Shown: piece after piece, positions 8,340-16,596 of the stretch
How positions within the stretch are numbered: position 1 is the stretch's first letter
How the letters are laid out: the number at the start of each line of letters is the position of its first letter
DNA from: an uncultured Oxalobacter sp.
Lineage (GTDB): Bacteria; Pseudomonadota; Gammaproteobacteria; Burkholderiales; Burkholderiaceae_D
Assembly (NCBI GenBank): GCA_905202055.1
Contig: CAJKQK010000017.1
Location: 1 to 30,819 of the forward strand
Length of the DNA stretch: 30,819 nucleotides
Reading direction: 5' to 3'
Notes under the pieces: model-generated
Databases searched by the model: none
Seen by the model: the letters and a program-made list of their open reading frames with translations, nothing else
Told to the model about the DNA's origin: nothing
Position numbers and translations under genes: made by a program

Positions 8340-9737
8340 TTATCGGCCGCTGTGGTTGCCCATTTGCGCTTCCTTGCCGGTGAATCCGTGAGGCTGGTGG
8401 CTGTCGAAGAAGTCGATGGAGCGTTTGAAATCCTGAAACAGCAATGAGGCCATATCAGCGGAAAAGCCCTGTTTCACCAGAATGCGCTGGACAATGATGT
8501 TGTCGGCATGAGGTGGCAGGGAGTAAGCCGGAACCAGCCATCCGCGGGTTCTCAGGTGATCCGCCAGGTCGTACAGGGTGTAATTGGTTTTCGCGCCGTC
8601 CTTGATTTTCCAGGTAAGGGCAGGAATGCCGTCCTGTTCCTTGCCGCTGTGAAGCATTTCGAACGGCCCGATCATCTGAAGGCCCTCCGCCAGCATCTGC
8701 GCTGTCTTGTAACATTCGCCGTGAATGCGCTGATAGCCTTCCTTGCCCAGACGCAGCAGGTTGTAGTACTGGCAGATGACCTGACCGGCCGGGCGGGAGA
8801 AGTTCAGTGCGAAGGTCGGCAGATCGCCACCGAGATAGTTGACGTGGAAAATAAGGCCTTCCGGGAGGTCTTTCGTCTCACGCCAGACGACCCAGCCTAC
8901 GCCCAGAGGAGCCAGACCGAATTTGTGACCGGACGTACTGATGGATTTCACACGTGGCAGGCGGAAGTCCCATACCATGTCAGGAGCGCAGAACGGTGCG
9001 AGGAAGCCGCCGCTGGCACCGTCGACGTGAATGTCGATATCGAGTCCTTTTTCAGCCTGCAGCTTGTCCAGTGCGTCTGCCAGTGGTTTGACCGGTTCGT
9101 AGAGGCCGGTATAGGTCTGGCCCAGAGTCGGTACGACGACAATGGTGTTTTCATCGACCATGGAGAGCATGTCTTCCGGTGCCATGACGTAATGGTTGTC
9201 ACGCATAGGCATTTCACGGATTTCAATATCCCAGTAACGGGCGAATTTCAGCCAGCAAACCTGAACCGGTCCGCAAACCATATTGGGTTTGTCGATCGGT
9301 TTGCCTGCCGCTTTCCGTTTTGCACGCCAGCGCCACAAGGCGGCCAGACCGCCCAGCATACAGGCTTCACTCGAACCGACGGTCGAGGTACCGATAGTCG
9401 TGGCGGAATCCGGTGCATTCCACAGATCGGCGATCATGTGGACGCAATAGTTTTCGATAGCGGCTGTCTGGGGATATTCATCCTTGTCGATCATGTTCTT
9501 GTCGATTGACAGATCCATCAGCGCGTGAAGTTCTTCTTCTTCAAAAGTCTGGCAAAAAGTTGCCAGGTTCTGGCGGGCATTGCCGTCCAGATACAATTCG
9601 TCGTGAACGACCTGATAAACGTCGTAAGCGTTTTGCTCGTCATTCGGGAAGGTCTTTTTGTTGGCTGCCTGTGAGACGAACTTGGAGCCGAAGATCGGAT
9701 CGTTGCGAGTCAGATCGTTATTGCTGAGAAATGCCAT
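8340..9737 (-). CDS. gadB: Glutamate decarboxylase, PLP-dependent
   Basis: Converts glutamate to GABA and CO2, consuming one cytoplasmic proton per turnover. The 465 residues are nearly the E. coli GadB length (466), and the sequence is strongly similar throughout (NDELYLDGNARQNLATF becomes HDELYLDGNARQNLATF here). The PLP lysine is Lys272 in STSGHKFGLAPLG, and Asp239 in HVDGASGGFLAPF contacts the cofactor ring nitrogen. The C-terminus ends NHSGR, with a histidine at 462; in E. coli GadB a histidine one residue from the end closes the active site at neutral pH, so similar pH gating is possible. A strong TGGAGG precedes the ATG. It is the first gene of the gadB-glsA-gadC run. Confidence 0.97.
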   Translation of the reverse strand: MAFLSNNDLTRNDPIFGSKFVSQAANKKTFPNDEQNAYDVYQVVHDELYLDGNARQNLATFCQTFEEEELHALMDLSIDKNMIDKDEYPQTAAIENYCVHMIADLWNAPDSATTIGTSTVGSSEACMLGGLAALWRWRAKRKAAGKPIDKPNMVCGPVQVCWLKFARYWDIEIREMPMRDNHYVMAPEDMLSMVDENTIVVVPTLGQTYTGLYEPVKPLADALDKLQAEKGLDIDIHVDGASGGFLAPFCAPDMVWDFRLPRVKSISTSGHKFGLAPLGVGWVVWRETKDLPEGLIFHVNYLGGDLPTFALNFSRPAGQVICQYYNLLRLGKEGYQRIHGECYKTAQMLAEGLQMIGPFEMLHSGKEQDGIPALTWKIKDGAKTNYTLYDLADHLRTRGWLVPAYSLPPHADNIIVQRILVKQGFSADMASLLFQDFKRSIDFFDSHQPHGFTGKEAQMGNHSGR

Positions 9738-10085
9738 TGAAGCCTCCAGTTTGCTTAGCGGTTGATAACAGTTCGACCCGTAAAGACATCAAGTCATTTA
9801 CGGACATTATTTGTTTTTCCGTATCTGTCATGCAGTAACTGAAGCTTTTTGTGATATCAGACTGAATGAGTATCGAAAAATGCAAAACGGAAAAATCGTG
9901 TAAACGAACGGGTTTACTGTACCCGTACTGTCATTTCACCCTTTGAGCTTCATTAAATGGAAAGGGATTAAACCGGTCAGGCCGCTTGGGAAAAAGCCTG
10001 TTTTCGACGGAAAATTTTCACCGGGAACTTTCAGGATACGCTGGAAGGCATGACCATGCGAAAAAAAGGCATTTTCGCATGGCGT
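9738..10085 (-). other. Non-coding region upstream of gadB
   Basis: About 350 bases separate gadB from the dps terminator and should hold the gad promoter. I find no confident -35/-10 pair. A 6-bp inverted repeat, ACGGGT (9908-9913) with ACCCGT (9921-9926), lies about 170-190 bases upstream of the gadB ATG, and the stronger hairpin at 10054-10082 lies at the far end. The stretch is AT-rich on its gadB-proximal half and has no credible open frame. Confidence 0.5.
10054..10082. repeat. 11-bp perfect inverted repeat upstream of gadB
   Basis: CCATGCGAAAA (10054-10064) and TTTTCGCATGG (10072-10082) pair perfectly around a 7-base loop. On the minus strand it is not followed by a T-run, so it is not an obvious second terminator for dps. 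On the plus strand it is followed by CG and then TAAAAAAA. It may be an RNA stabilising hairpin on the dps 3' end or a protein-binding dyad. Confidence 0.6.
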
Positions 10086-10114
10086 AAAAAAACGGAATGG
10101 CGCAAACCATTCCG
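10086..10114 (-). terminator. Rho-independent terminator after dps
   Basis: On the minus strand CGGAATGG pairs with CCATTCCG around TTTGCG and is followed by seven T residues. It begins about 30 bases after the dps stop and separates dps transcription from the gad unit downstream. Confidence 0.9.
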
Positions 10115-10145
10115 ATGAAGGGAGAAAGAGAAAGCGAAATCCTGA

Positions 10146-10664
10146 TTAATGTCCGGTTGAATCCATATCCTGTGCAGCTTCAAACAGGAACCAGACCCGT
10201 CTTTCCGTTTCGTCGATCCAGTTTTCGATCAGGCTGGCGGTGGCGACGTCTTCGAATTTGTCGCAGACTTCGTGTGCCTTGCGCATGGAATCCAGCAGGC
10301 TCAGATTGTCGTCTTTCAGTTCGTTCAGCATATCCAGCGGGTCGACGAACGGTTCATTGTTGTCGCGAATGCGTTGCAACCTGGAAACTTCACCAATGGA
10401 ATGCAAGGTGGTTGCGCCCAGTTTCCGCACACGCTCGGCGATATCGTCTGTCATGGCAAAAATCTGGTCGGCATGTTCATCGAACAGCAGATGGTAATCA
10501 CGGAAGTGAGGGCCGCTCATATGCCAGTGAAAATTCTTGGTTTTCATGTAGAGTGCGAAAACATCCGCCAGCATGGGGTTTAAAGCCTGCTGGATTTTGG
10601 TGATGCCTTCCGCAGACAGGTCGGAAGGGGTGTTCAAACGGGAAACCGGATTCGATTTTTTCAT
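10146..10664 (-). CDS. dps: Dps-type DNA protection ferritin
   Basis: Dps forms a 12-subunit shell that oxidises and stores iron and protects DNA in starvation, oxidative and acid stress. The core shows the ferroxidase residues typical of the family: His in KTKNFHWHMSGPHF, and the acidic helix FDEHADQIFAMTDDIAERVR. With the ATG at 10664 the protein has 172 residues, normal for this subgroup, and GAGG stands six bases upstream. The frame stays open upstream: an ATG at 10733 with a weak GGAAAG would add a lysine-rich 23-residue tail (MSTKHSVATGSKAANK...), of the kind that binds DNA in E. coli Dps. The start is therefore uncertain. The gene has its own terminator and lies upstream of the gad operon on the same strand. 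Confidence 0.93.
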   Translation of the reverse strand: MKKSNPVSRLNTPSDLSAEGITKIQQALNPMLADVFALYMKTKNFHWHMSGPHFRDYHLLFDEHADQIFAMTDDIAERVRKLGATTLHSIGEVSRLQRIRDNNEPFVDPLDMLNELKDDNLSLLDSMRKAHEVCDKFEDVATASLIENWIDETERRVWFLFEAAQDMDSTGH

Positions 10665-11020
10665 GGAGGACCTCGATATATCAACTTTGTTGGCGGCCTT
10701 GCTACCTGTTGCGACTGAATGTTTCGTGGACATTTTCTTTCCAATCATAAAAGGTACATAACGTGTCTTGGTCTTGAAATGACCGTCGGCAGATGATGAA
10801 GAAACCATTTTTCTGTTGCCCGGCCATCGGCGAACTGATCATTAAGGTAAAAACATGTTACATCAAAAGAAACTTTCCTGCAGAAAGCTGAAATTTTTCA
10901 ATGAAAGTGACAGGACAAACGCTCCCTGCAATTTCTTTCATACTTAAATCTTAATGAGTGAATGAAGCGCCGGTTTTGATCTCAGTCAGAGGCGAACTGA
11001 TATTTATGGAAAGCAAAATA
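10665..11020 (-). other. Leader and promoter region of dps
   Basis: About 350 bases lie between the dps start and the terminator shared with the lysS end. The first 70 could code for an N-terminal extension of Dps. Further upstream the sequence is AT-rich, with an imperfect dyad CTTTC-N5-GAAAG at 10873-10887 that could be an operator. I see no convincing consensus promoter and no other gene. Confidence 0.4.
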
Positions 11021-11047
11021 AAAGCCGGCGAAAAAGCCGGCTTTTTT
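11021..11047 (-). terminator. Rho-independent terminator after lysS
   Basis: AAAGCCGGC (11021-11029) pairs with GCCGGCTTT (11036-11044) around GAAAAA. The flanking A and T runs make it usable from both sides. It lies about 20 bases beyond the lysS stop and closes the prfB-lysS unit. Confidence 0.9.
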
Positions 11048-11063
11048 ATCGTTGATGCAATAA

Positions 11064-12599
11064 TCAGTCTTCCCGGCGCATATGCGGGAACAGGATAACG
11101 TCCCGGATATTCGGGGAATCGGTCAGCAGCATGACGAGACGGTCGATGCCGATGCCGCAGCCGCCAGCCGGAGGCATGCCATATTCGAGGGCGCGGATGT
11201 AATCGGAATCGTAGTACATCGCTTCTTCGTCACCCGCATCCTTGGCTTCGACCTGCTTCATGAAACGGGCCGACTGGTCTTCCGGATCGTTCAGTTCCGA
11301 AAACCCGTTGGCGATTTCACGGCCGACCATGAAGAGCTCGAAACGTTCCGTAATGCCGGGGCGGGTGTCCGACGCGCGGGCGAGAGGGGATACTTCGACA
11401 GGATAATCGATGATATACGTCGGTTCCCACAGTTTCGCTTCAGCTGTTTCTTCGAACAGGGCGAGTTGCAGGGCACCCACGCCAGCGGTGGGCAGGAGCT
11501 TGACGCCGAATTTTTTGAGTTCGGCACGCAAGAAGCCGGCGTCGTTCAGCTGTTCGGATGTGTAATGCGGAGCGTATTTCGAAATCGCTTCCAAAATGGT
11601 GTAACGGCGGAATGGTTTGGAAAAGTCCAGTTCCTTGCCCTGATACGTGATGACAGGCGTGCCATAGGTATCGACGACAGCCTGACGGATAACCGTTTCG
11701 GTAAAGTCCATCAGCCACTTGTAGTCGACGTAGGCGGCATAGAATTCCATCATCGTGAATTCAGGATTGTGGCGGGGGGAAACGCCTTCATTGCGGAAGT
11801 TGCGGTTCAGCTCAAAGACCCGTTCGAAACCGCCGACCAGCAGGCGTTTCAGATACAGTTCCGGAGCGATACGCATGAACATCTGCATGTCCAGTGCATT
11901 GTGGTAGGTGATGAACGGTTTGGCCGCGGCTCCCCCCGGAATGGAATGCAGCATCGGGGTTTCGACTTCCATGAAACCGTTGTCGCCCATAAAACGGCGA
12001 ATCGACGCGATGGCGGCCGTTCGTGCCTTGAACGTGCGGCGCGTTTCCTCGCTCATGATCAGGTCGACATAACGCTGGCGATATTTGAGTTCCTGGTCGG
12101 ACAGGCCGTGGAACTTGTCCGGCAGTGGACGAACCGACTTGGTAATCAGGCGTATTTCGCTGACACGAACGGAAAGTTCACCGGTTTTGGTTTTGAACAA
12201 GGTACCGGTCGCACCGAGAATGTCCCCGATGTCGTAACGTTTGAAGGCATCATGGGCTTCTTTGCCGGTGACGTCGTTGGACAGGAAGAGCTGGATGCGG
12301 CCGTTGGCCTGCAAACCGGAAGCATCCTGCAATGTGGCAAAGGACGCTTTTCCCATCACGCGCTTCAACATCATGCGACCCGCAACACAAACCTCGATTT
12401 TAGCCGCTTCCAGCGCATCGTTATCCATGCCGTCGTATTGGGCATGAATGTCGGCAGCCTTGTTTCTCGGACGGAAATCGTTTGGATAAGCGACGCCCTG
12501 TTCACGAAGGGCGGCCAGTTTGGCGCGGCGTTCCGCCATAATGGAATTTTCATCCTGGACGGGAGCCGCAGGTTCGTTGTTTTGTGTTTGCGTGGTCAT
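11064..12599 (-). CDS. lysS: Lysyl-tRNA synthetase, class II
   Basis: Charges tRNA-Lys with lysine. The 511 residues fit the bacterial class II enzyme (E. coli 505). An N-terminal OB-fold anticodon-binding domain covers about residues 60-170. The catalytic core shows motif 2 (FRNEGVSPRHNPEFTMMEFY) and motif 3 (GGCGIGIDRLVMLL), and the protein ends in the usual NIRDVILFPHMR stretch. The first 20 residues are Gln/Asn/Pro-rich, and the ATG at 12599 has no clear ribosome binding site; a later ATG at 12539 is the alternative. It follows prfB after 50 bases, the same pair order as in E. coli, which suggests co-transcription. Confidence 0.97.
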   Translation of the reverse strand: MTTQTQNNEPAAPVQDENSIMAERRAKLAALREQGVAYPNDFRPRNKAADIHAQYDGMDNDALEAAKIEVCVAGRMMLKRVMGKASFATLQDASGLQANGRIQLFLSNDVTGKEAHDAFKRYDIGDILGATGTLFKTKTGELSVRVSEIRLITKSVRPLPDKFHGLSDQELKYRQRYVDLIMSEETRRTFKARTAAIASIRRFMGDNGFMEVETPMLHSIPGGAAAKPFITYHNALDMQMFMRIAPELYLKRLLVGGFERVFELNRNFRNEGVSPRHNPEFTMMEFYAAYVDYKWLMDFTETVIRQAVVDTYGTPVITYQGKELDFSKPFRRYTILEAISKYAPHYTSEQLNDAGFLRAELKKFGVKLLPTAGVGALQLALFEETAEAKLWEPTYIIDYPVEVSPLARASDTRPGITERFELFMVGREIANGFSELNDPEDQSARFMKQVEAKDAGDEEAMYYDSDYIRALEYGMPPAGGCGIGIDRLVMLLTDSPNIRDVILFPHMRRED

Positions 12600-12649
12600 G
12601 ATGCGATGTGAGTTTTGTCTATTTGGGAAAAAACATTCTAATATCTTCT

Positions 12650-13754
12650 TTATACACCCTGTTTGAGCGATTCAAGAATGAAATCGTCCAGATCGCCATC
12701 CAGAACGGCTTTGGTGTTGCCCGTTTCATGGCTGGTTCTCAAATCCTTGATGCGGGAATTGTCCAGCACGTAGGAACGGATCTGGTGACCCCAGCCGACA
12801 TCGGTCTTGGAATCTTCGAGTTTCTGCTGTTCGCTCATGCGCTTTCGCAGTTCCAGCTCGAACAGGCGCGACTTGAGCATTTCCCATGCATCGGCACGAT
12901 TGCGGTGCTGGCTCCGGTCGTTCTGGCACTGGACGACGATACCGGTCGGGGCATGTGTCAGGCGGACGGCGGAGTCCGTTTTGTTGATGTGCTGTCCACC
13001 CGCACCGGAGGCGCGGTAGGTATCGACGCGAACGTCTGCCGGATTGATGTCGATTTCAATGGAATCGTCCACTTCCGGGTACACGAAGAGGCTGCAGAAA
13101 GACGTGTGACGCCCGTTGGACGAATCGAACGGCGATTTCCGGACAAGGCGGTGAACACCGGTTTCCGTACGGAGATAGCCGTAAGCATAATCCCCCTCGA
13201 CCTTGATCGTCGCAGTCTTGATGCCGGCAACTTCGCCGTCGGACTGTTCCAGAATTGTCGCGTCGAATCCCTTGCGCTCACAGTAGCGAAGGTATTGGCG
13301 GAGAATCATCGAAGCCCAGTCCTGCGCTTCGGTACCGCCTGCACCGGCCTGAATGTCGATGAAGCAGTTGCAAGGATCCATCGGATTGGAAAACATCCGG
13401 CGGAATTCAAGTTTTTCGATCTGTTCCTGCAGTTCAAGCGTGTCGGCGTCGACCGCTTTCAATGTGTCGTCGTCCTGTTCTTCCCTGGCCATTTCGAAGA
13501 GTTCGGCCGCGTCATCCAGGCCGGATTTGATCCGGGTGAGTGAAAGAACGACGTTTTCAAGAGATTTTTTTTCCTTGCCGAGATCCTGCGCCTTTTTCGG
13601 ATCGTTCCAGACGTCCGGGTCTTCCAGTTCGGCGTTTACCTGCTCAAGCTTGTCTGACCTGGCAGCGAAGTCAAAGATACCCCCGTAAGGCAGTTTCACG
13701 TTCCGTCAGGTCCGAGATACGGTGGGCAATTGAATTGAGGCGTTCTGCTTCCAT
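12650..13754 (-). CDS. prfB: Peptide chain release factor 2, with programmed +1 frameshift
   Basis: RF2 releases proteins at UGA and UAA. The gene lies in two frames: 27 codons from the ATG at 13754 (MEAERLNSIAHRISDLTERE...RGYL), an in-frame TGA at 13673-13671, then the +1 frame DFAARSDKLEQVNAEL to the stop at 12650. The joined product is 367 residues, the normal RF2 length. The stop-codon recognition motif SPF is in VRKSPFDSSNGRHTSF and the peptidyl-tRNA hydrolysis motif GGQ in RASGAGGQHINK. The residue four before GGQ is Ala, as in most bacteria, rather than the Thr of E. coli K-12. An annotation starting only inside the second frame would lose the N-terminus. Confidence 0.97.
13670..13684 (-). 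promoter_or_regulatory. prfB programmed +1 frameshift site
   Basis: On the minus strand the sequence reads GGGGGTATCTTTGAC: a Shine-Dalgarno-like GGGGG, the three-base spacer TAT, the slip codon CTT, the stop TGA and the following C. This matches the known autoregulatory site of bacterial prfB, where scarce RF2 lets the ribosome slip forward at CTT-TGA and make more RF2. Confidence 0.95.
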
Positions 13755-13786
13755 GATGTAATCAAATCGTAAGTGCAAAAGAGAAA

Positions 13787-14803
13787 TTATACCCGAGAGG
13801 AGGCAAACCGTTGCGGTTTTTGCCTTTTTTGTCGCGTTAAATCCTTGCAAAATACATGATTCGACACACTTTTTTGACAGGCTCGGGTTTGCATGACAAG
13901 AACAGGCCCGAACATGACTGTCAGGCTGATTGCGATGGAAATGGACAGCGTCAAACTTGACAGGGCACCATCACTACGGTAGCGCTCGGTATAGATCGGT
14001 GCCAGTGAGGTGACCGGCGCGAAAGCGACAACAGCAAGCACCTGCCTGATTTCCAGCGAAAAGGGCAGGAAAAAATACAGCTTCGCCGAAAATGCCGCAC
14101 CGAACAAAAGGCGCAAACCCAATACCCCGAACAGGGTGCGGTATTTGTCGGCACAAGTGCGGAACTCGAACATCATCCCGATCAAAAGCAGCGCGAAGAA
14201 ACTGTTGGCTGATGCGACTGGCTCGACAAGCGTGATAAGCACGTCCGGTACCGGGATATTCAGCATGACCAGAGCGAGCATCAGCATGTAGGTATCCAAG
14301 GGAATTGAATTGACGAATTTTTTTCAGCAGGGTGCCGATGTTTTGTTTTTCGTCCGGATTCGTTTGCAGGACAGACGAGGTGAATGCGAACGAGCCGCCG
14401 GTCACCATAAAGGCATTCCCGATGTCGAACAGGCAGGCAATGATCATTTTGCCGGGGCCGAAAAAGTTCTGGACAAACGGCAGGGCGAAACAGCCGATAG
14501 TGAACCCGCAGACATTGATCATCGAAAAACGCGCTTGTCCTTTTTATGGCCGTTGCTGGTCAGATAAACGAAAAGCACCGGAATGGCGGCGCACAAGAAG
14601 CCGATCAGGATAATCAGGAAAAGGGACGTGTCCTGCCGGAACGTGCTGAAGGCGTGAATGTCGGTAGCAGGAAGCGTGACATTCAGGAGAATGAACGCAA
14701 TGATCTGGTGATCTTTCGGGTTCTTGAAAACCAGTTTCTTAAGCACATATCCCAAAACGGTGATCAGGACAAACGACAGTGTCATGAGCGGGACGGTACC
14801 CAT
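13787..14803 (-). pseudogene. AEC-family (auxin efflux carrier-like) permease, two frameshifts
   Basis: Three pieces in different frames add up to one AEC-type membrane transporter. Piece 1 (14803 to about 14525) holds the first helices (SFVLITVLGYVLKKLVF...IIAFILLNVTLPA). Piece 2 (about 14525 to 14310) carries INVCGFTIGCFALPFVQNFFGPG...MVTGGSFAF. Piece 3 (about 14305 to 13787) carries SIPLDTYMLMLALVMLNI...APVTSLAPIYTERY. The first break fits loss of one T in the run GTTTTTC near 14525; the second fits gain of one A in a run of seven A near 14320. Pieces 1 and 3 share a frame. A tail of about 35 non-hydrophobic residues after the last helix is also unusual. It may be a real pseudogene or an artefact of homopolymer sequencing errors. 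Substrate unknown. Confidence 0.78.
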
Positions 14804-14906
14804 GAATGGCTTTCAGATCCCGGAAAAATTGCCTATTGTAACTTTTAGGGAATGCACAAGACAGTGCCGTCTGAGCGATGCACTGGTTTGCTGAAGGAGG
14901 CCAGAA

Positions 14907-15674
14907 TCAGATATCGAGTTCGGCAATCACCGGCGTATGGTCTGACGGTTGCGTCCATTTGCGGGGAATGCGGTCGATCGTGCATGCCGTGCAGTGTGGC
15001 GCAAGTGCTTTGGACAGGAGGATGTGGTCGATCCGCAATCCGCGGTTTTTCTGGAAGGCCAGCTGCCGGTAATCCCACCAGCTGTAAGATTTTTCAGGCT
15101 GTTCGAAAAGCCGGTAAGCATCAATGAAATCGATGTCCAGCAATGCCCTGAAAGCGTCCCGTTCGGGGGGAGAAACGAGCACGTTGCCCTCCCATGCCAC
15201 AGGATCGTAAACGTCGCCGTCTTCCGGCGCGATATTGTAGTCGCCCAAAAGTGCCAGATAAGGATACTTCTGCCGTTCTTTCGCCAGCCATTCAGCCAGG
15301 GAACGCAACCATTCCAGTTTGTACGAATACTTTTCCGATCCGATAGCCTGCCCGTTGGGGACATAAGCGCACACGATGCGGATATTGCCGACAGTCGCGG
15401 CAACGATGCGCTGCTGTTCATCCGGGAAGAGCGGATTGTTTTTGACGATATCCATCACCGGTTTCTTTGAAAGAATGGCGACGCCGTTATAGGTTTTCTG
15501 ACCCGTAAAAGCCACCTGATAACCCGCTGCCCCGATTTCCATAACGGGAAACTTGTCGTCCGTCAGTTTCGTTTCCTGCAGGCACAGAACATCGACGGGA
15601 TTGCCTTCCAGCCACTGCAATACGTGCGGCAGGCGGACTTTGAGCGAGTTGACGTTCCAGGTGGCTATCTTCAT
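14907..15674 (-). CDS. xth: Exodeoxyribonuclease III
   Basis: XthA is the main abasic-site endonuclease and 3'-repair exonuclease, a Mg-dependent DNase I-like fold enzyme. The 255 residues are slightly shorter than E. coli XthA (268). Visible motifs are WNVNSL near the N-terminus, LQETKL with the metal ligand Glu34, GDYNIAPEDGDVYDP (Asp145, Asn147), GLRIDHIL, and PSDHTPV with the catalytic pair Asp245-His246. The ATG at 15674 has only a weak GAAAGAAA upstream. It is the first of a minus-strand row (xth, AEC permease, prfB, lysS), though about 100 bases separate it from the AEC gene. Confidence 0.96.
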   Translation of the reverse strand: MKIATWNVNSLKVRLPHVLQWLEGNPVDVLCLQETKLTDDKFPVMEIGAAGYQVAFTGQKTYNGVAILSKKPVMDIVKNNPLFPDEQQRIVAATVGNIRIVCAYVPNGQAIGSEKYSYKLEWLRSLAEWLAKERQKYPYLALLGDYNIAPEDGDVYDPVAWEGNVLVSPPERDAFRALLDIDFIDAYRLFEQPEKSYSWWDYRQLAFQKNRGLRIDHILLSKALAPHCTACTIDRIPRKWTQPSDHTPVIAELDI

Positions 15675-15944
15675 GTGTTATTTCTTTCGGGGGAACAGGT
15701 CTTTGATATTAGCATGTCAACCCGATGTTTTTTACCAAATTCATGCAACCGGCCAGGGGGGGAATGCACAGCCGTTTCAAAAAAACACAGCTGGACATCA
15801 GGAAGAATGGTTGTAAAAAAACAAAAAACAGACAAAACCCCATCTATCGTCGAAAAGTATGACGGTTTTAATGAGGCCGTCAAATGGACGGGCTAGAATG
15901 GCTGCCGATACAAGTAAAAATTCGAATGAAAGGTTCAATTCCAA

Positions 15945-16463
15945 ATGGATAAAGAAAACAGGCTTGCCGACAAAAAGGATGTGCCCGATTTTTCTCCTGA
16001 CAGCCTGAAAGGCGTGGGCGGGTGGCTCGCATTCCTGATTGTTATCCTGACGGTATTGAGTCCGGTGGCCAACATCGGCATGCTGGCGAAAGAGTTCCAT
16101 GACATCGAAATGGAAAGTCCGATCATGTTGCATATTTCGGCTTACGTTCAGTATAAATGGTTCTGCTGGGGTGCTGTTCTGGTCGCGTCCGCCATCAGTA
16201 TTGCCGCCGGATGTCTGCTCTGGAAAAAACACGAGTGGAAATCGGTTCGCTATACGATCAGTGTACTGTGGCTGATTGGCCCTTTTTCCATTGTTTTGGT
16301 CGGATTGTATTTTTACATGAGCTTCGGAACCGATATGATCGGCGGGTTCATGAAAGATATGTCGGGACCCTTCGCGAAATCCATATTCTGGGCCATTGTC
16401 TGGACGGCTTATCTGCTCAAGTCCAAACGTGTCAGAAATACTTATGTCCGCCAACATGGTTAA
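15945..16463 (+). CDS. DUF2569-type small membrane protein
   Basis: A 172-residue protein of unknown function. After a hydrophilic N-terminus it shows GVGGWLAFLIVILTVLSP, the opening signature of the DUF2569 family, then four hydrophobic segments at about 24-48, 75-95, 105-125 and 142-158, so it is probably an inner-membrane protein. The C-terminus is basic (KSKRVRNTYVRQ). AAAGG lies about 11 bases before the ATG. It is transcribed alone, diverging from xth over a 270-base gap and converging with the yeiH-like gene. Nothing around it indicates a role. Confidence 0.8.
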   Translation: MDKENRLADKKDVPDFSPDSLKGVGGWLAFLIVILTVLSPVANIGMLAKEFHDIEMESPIMLHISAYVQYKWFCWGAVLVASAISIAAGCLLWKKHEWKSVRYTISVLWLIGPFSIVLVGLYFYMSFGTDMIGGFMKDMSGPFAKSIFWAIVWTAYLLKSKRVRNTYVRQHG

Positions 16464-16596
16464 AAGAAAAACTTTTGCTGTCTTTTATACAAGAAGTGGG
16501 AACACTTTACAGATCAGCCAGTAAAACCCGGATTGTTCCTGCCAAAAAGCGGCAGGGTGATTTCCGGTAACCGCGCCAGAATCCATATCCGTGGTT

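Noticed and set aside
11082..12611. Open frame of 509 codons on the plus strand, antisense to lysS
   Set aside because: It mirrors lysS almost end to end. The translation has no recognisable family, and codon bias of the real gene can keep the antisense frame open. lysS itself has all class II motifs.
12608..13543. Open frame of 311 codons on the plus strand opposite prfB
   Set aside because: Antisense shadow of prfB, which carries the SPF and GGQ motifs and the frameshift site.
15675..15944. Small plus-strand frames between xth and the DUF2569 gene
   Set aside because: Low-complexity translations without family similarity; they partly overlap the xth coding region. The gap most likely holds divergent promoters only.
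16538..16556. Hairpin CCTGCC/GGCAGG as a terminator between the DUF2569 and YeiH-like genes
   Set aside because: The stem is only 6 bp and no T-run follows on either strand.
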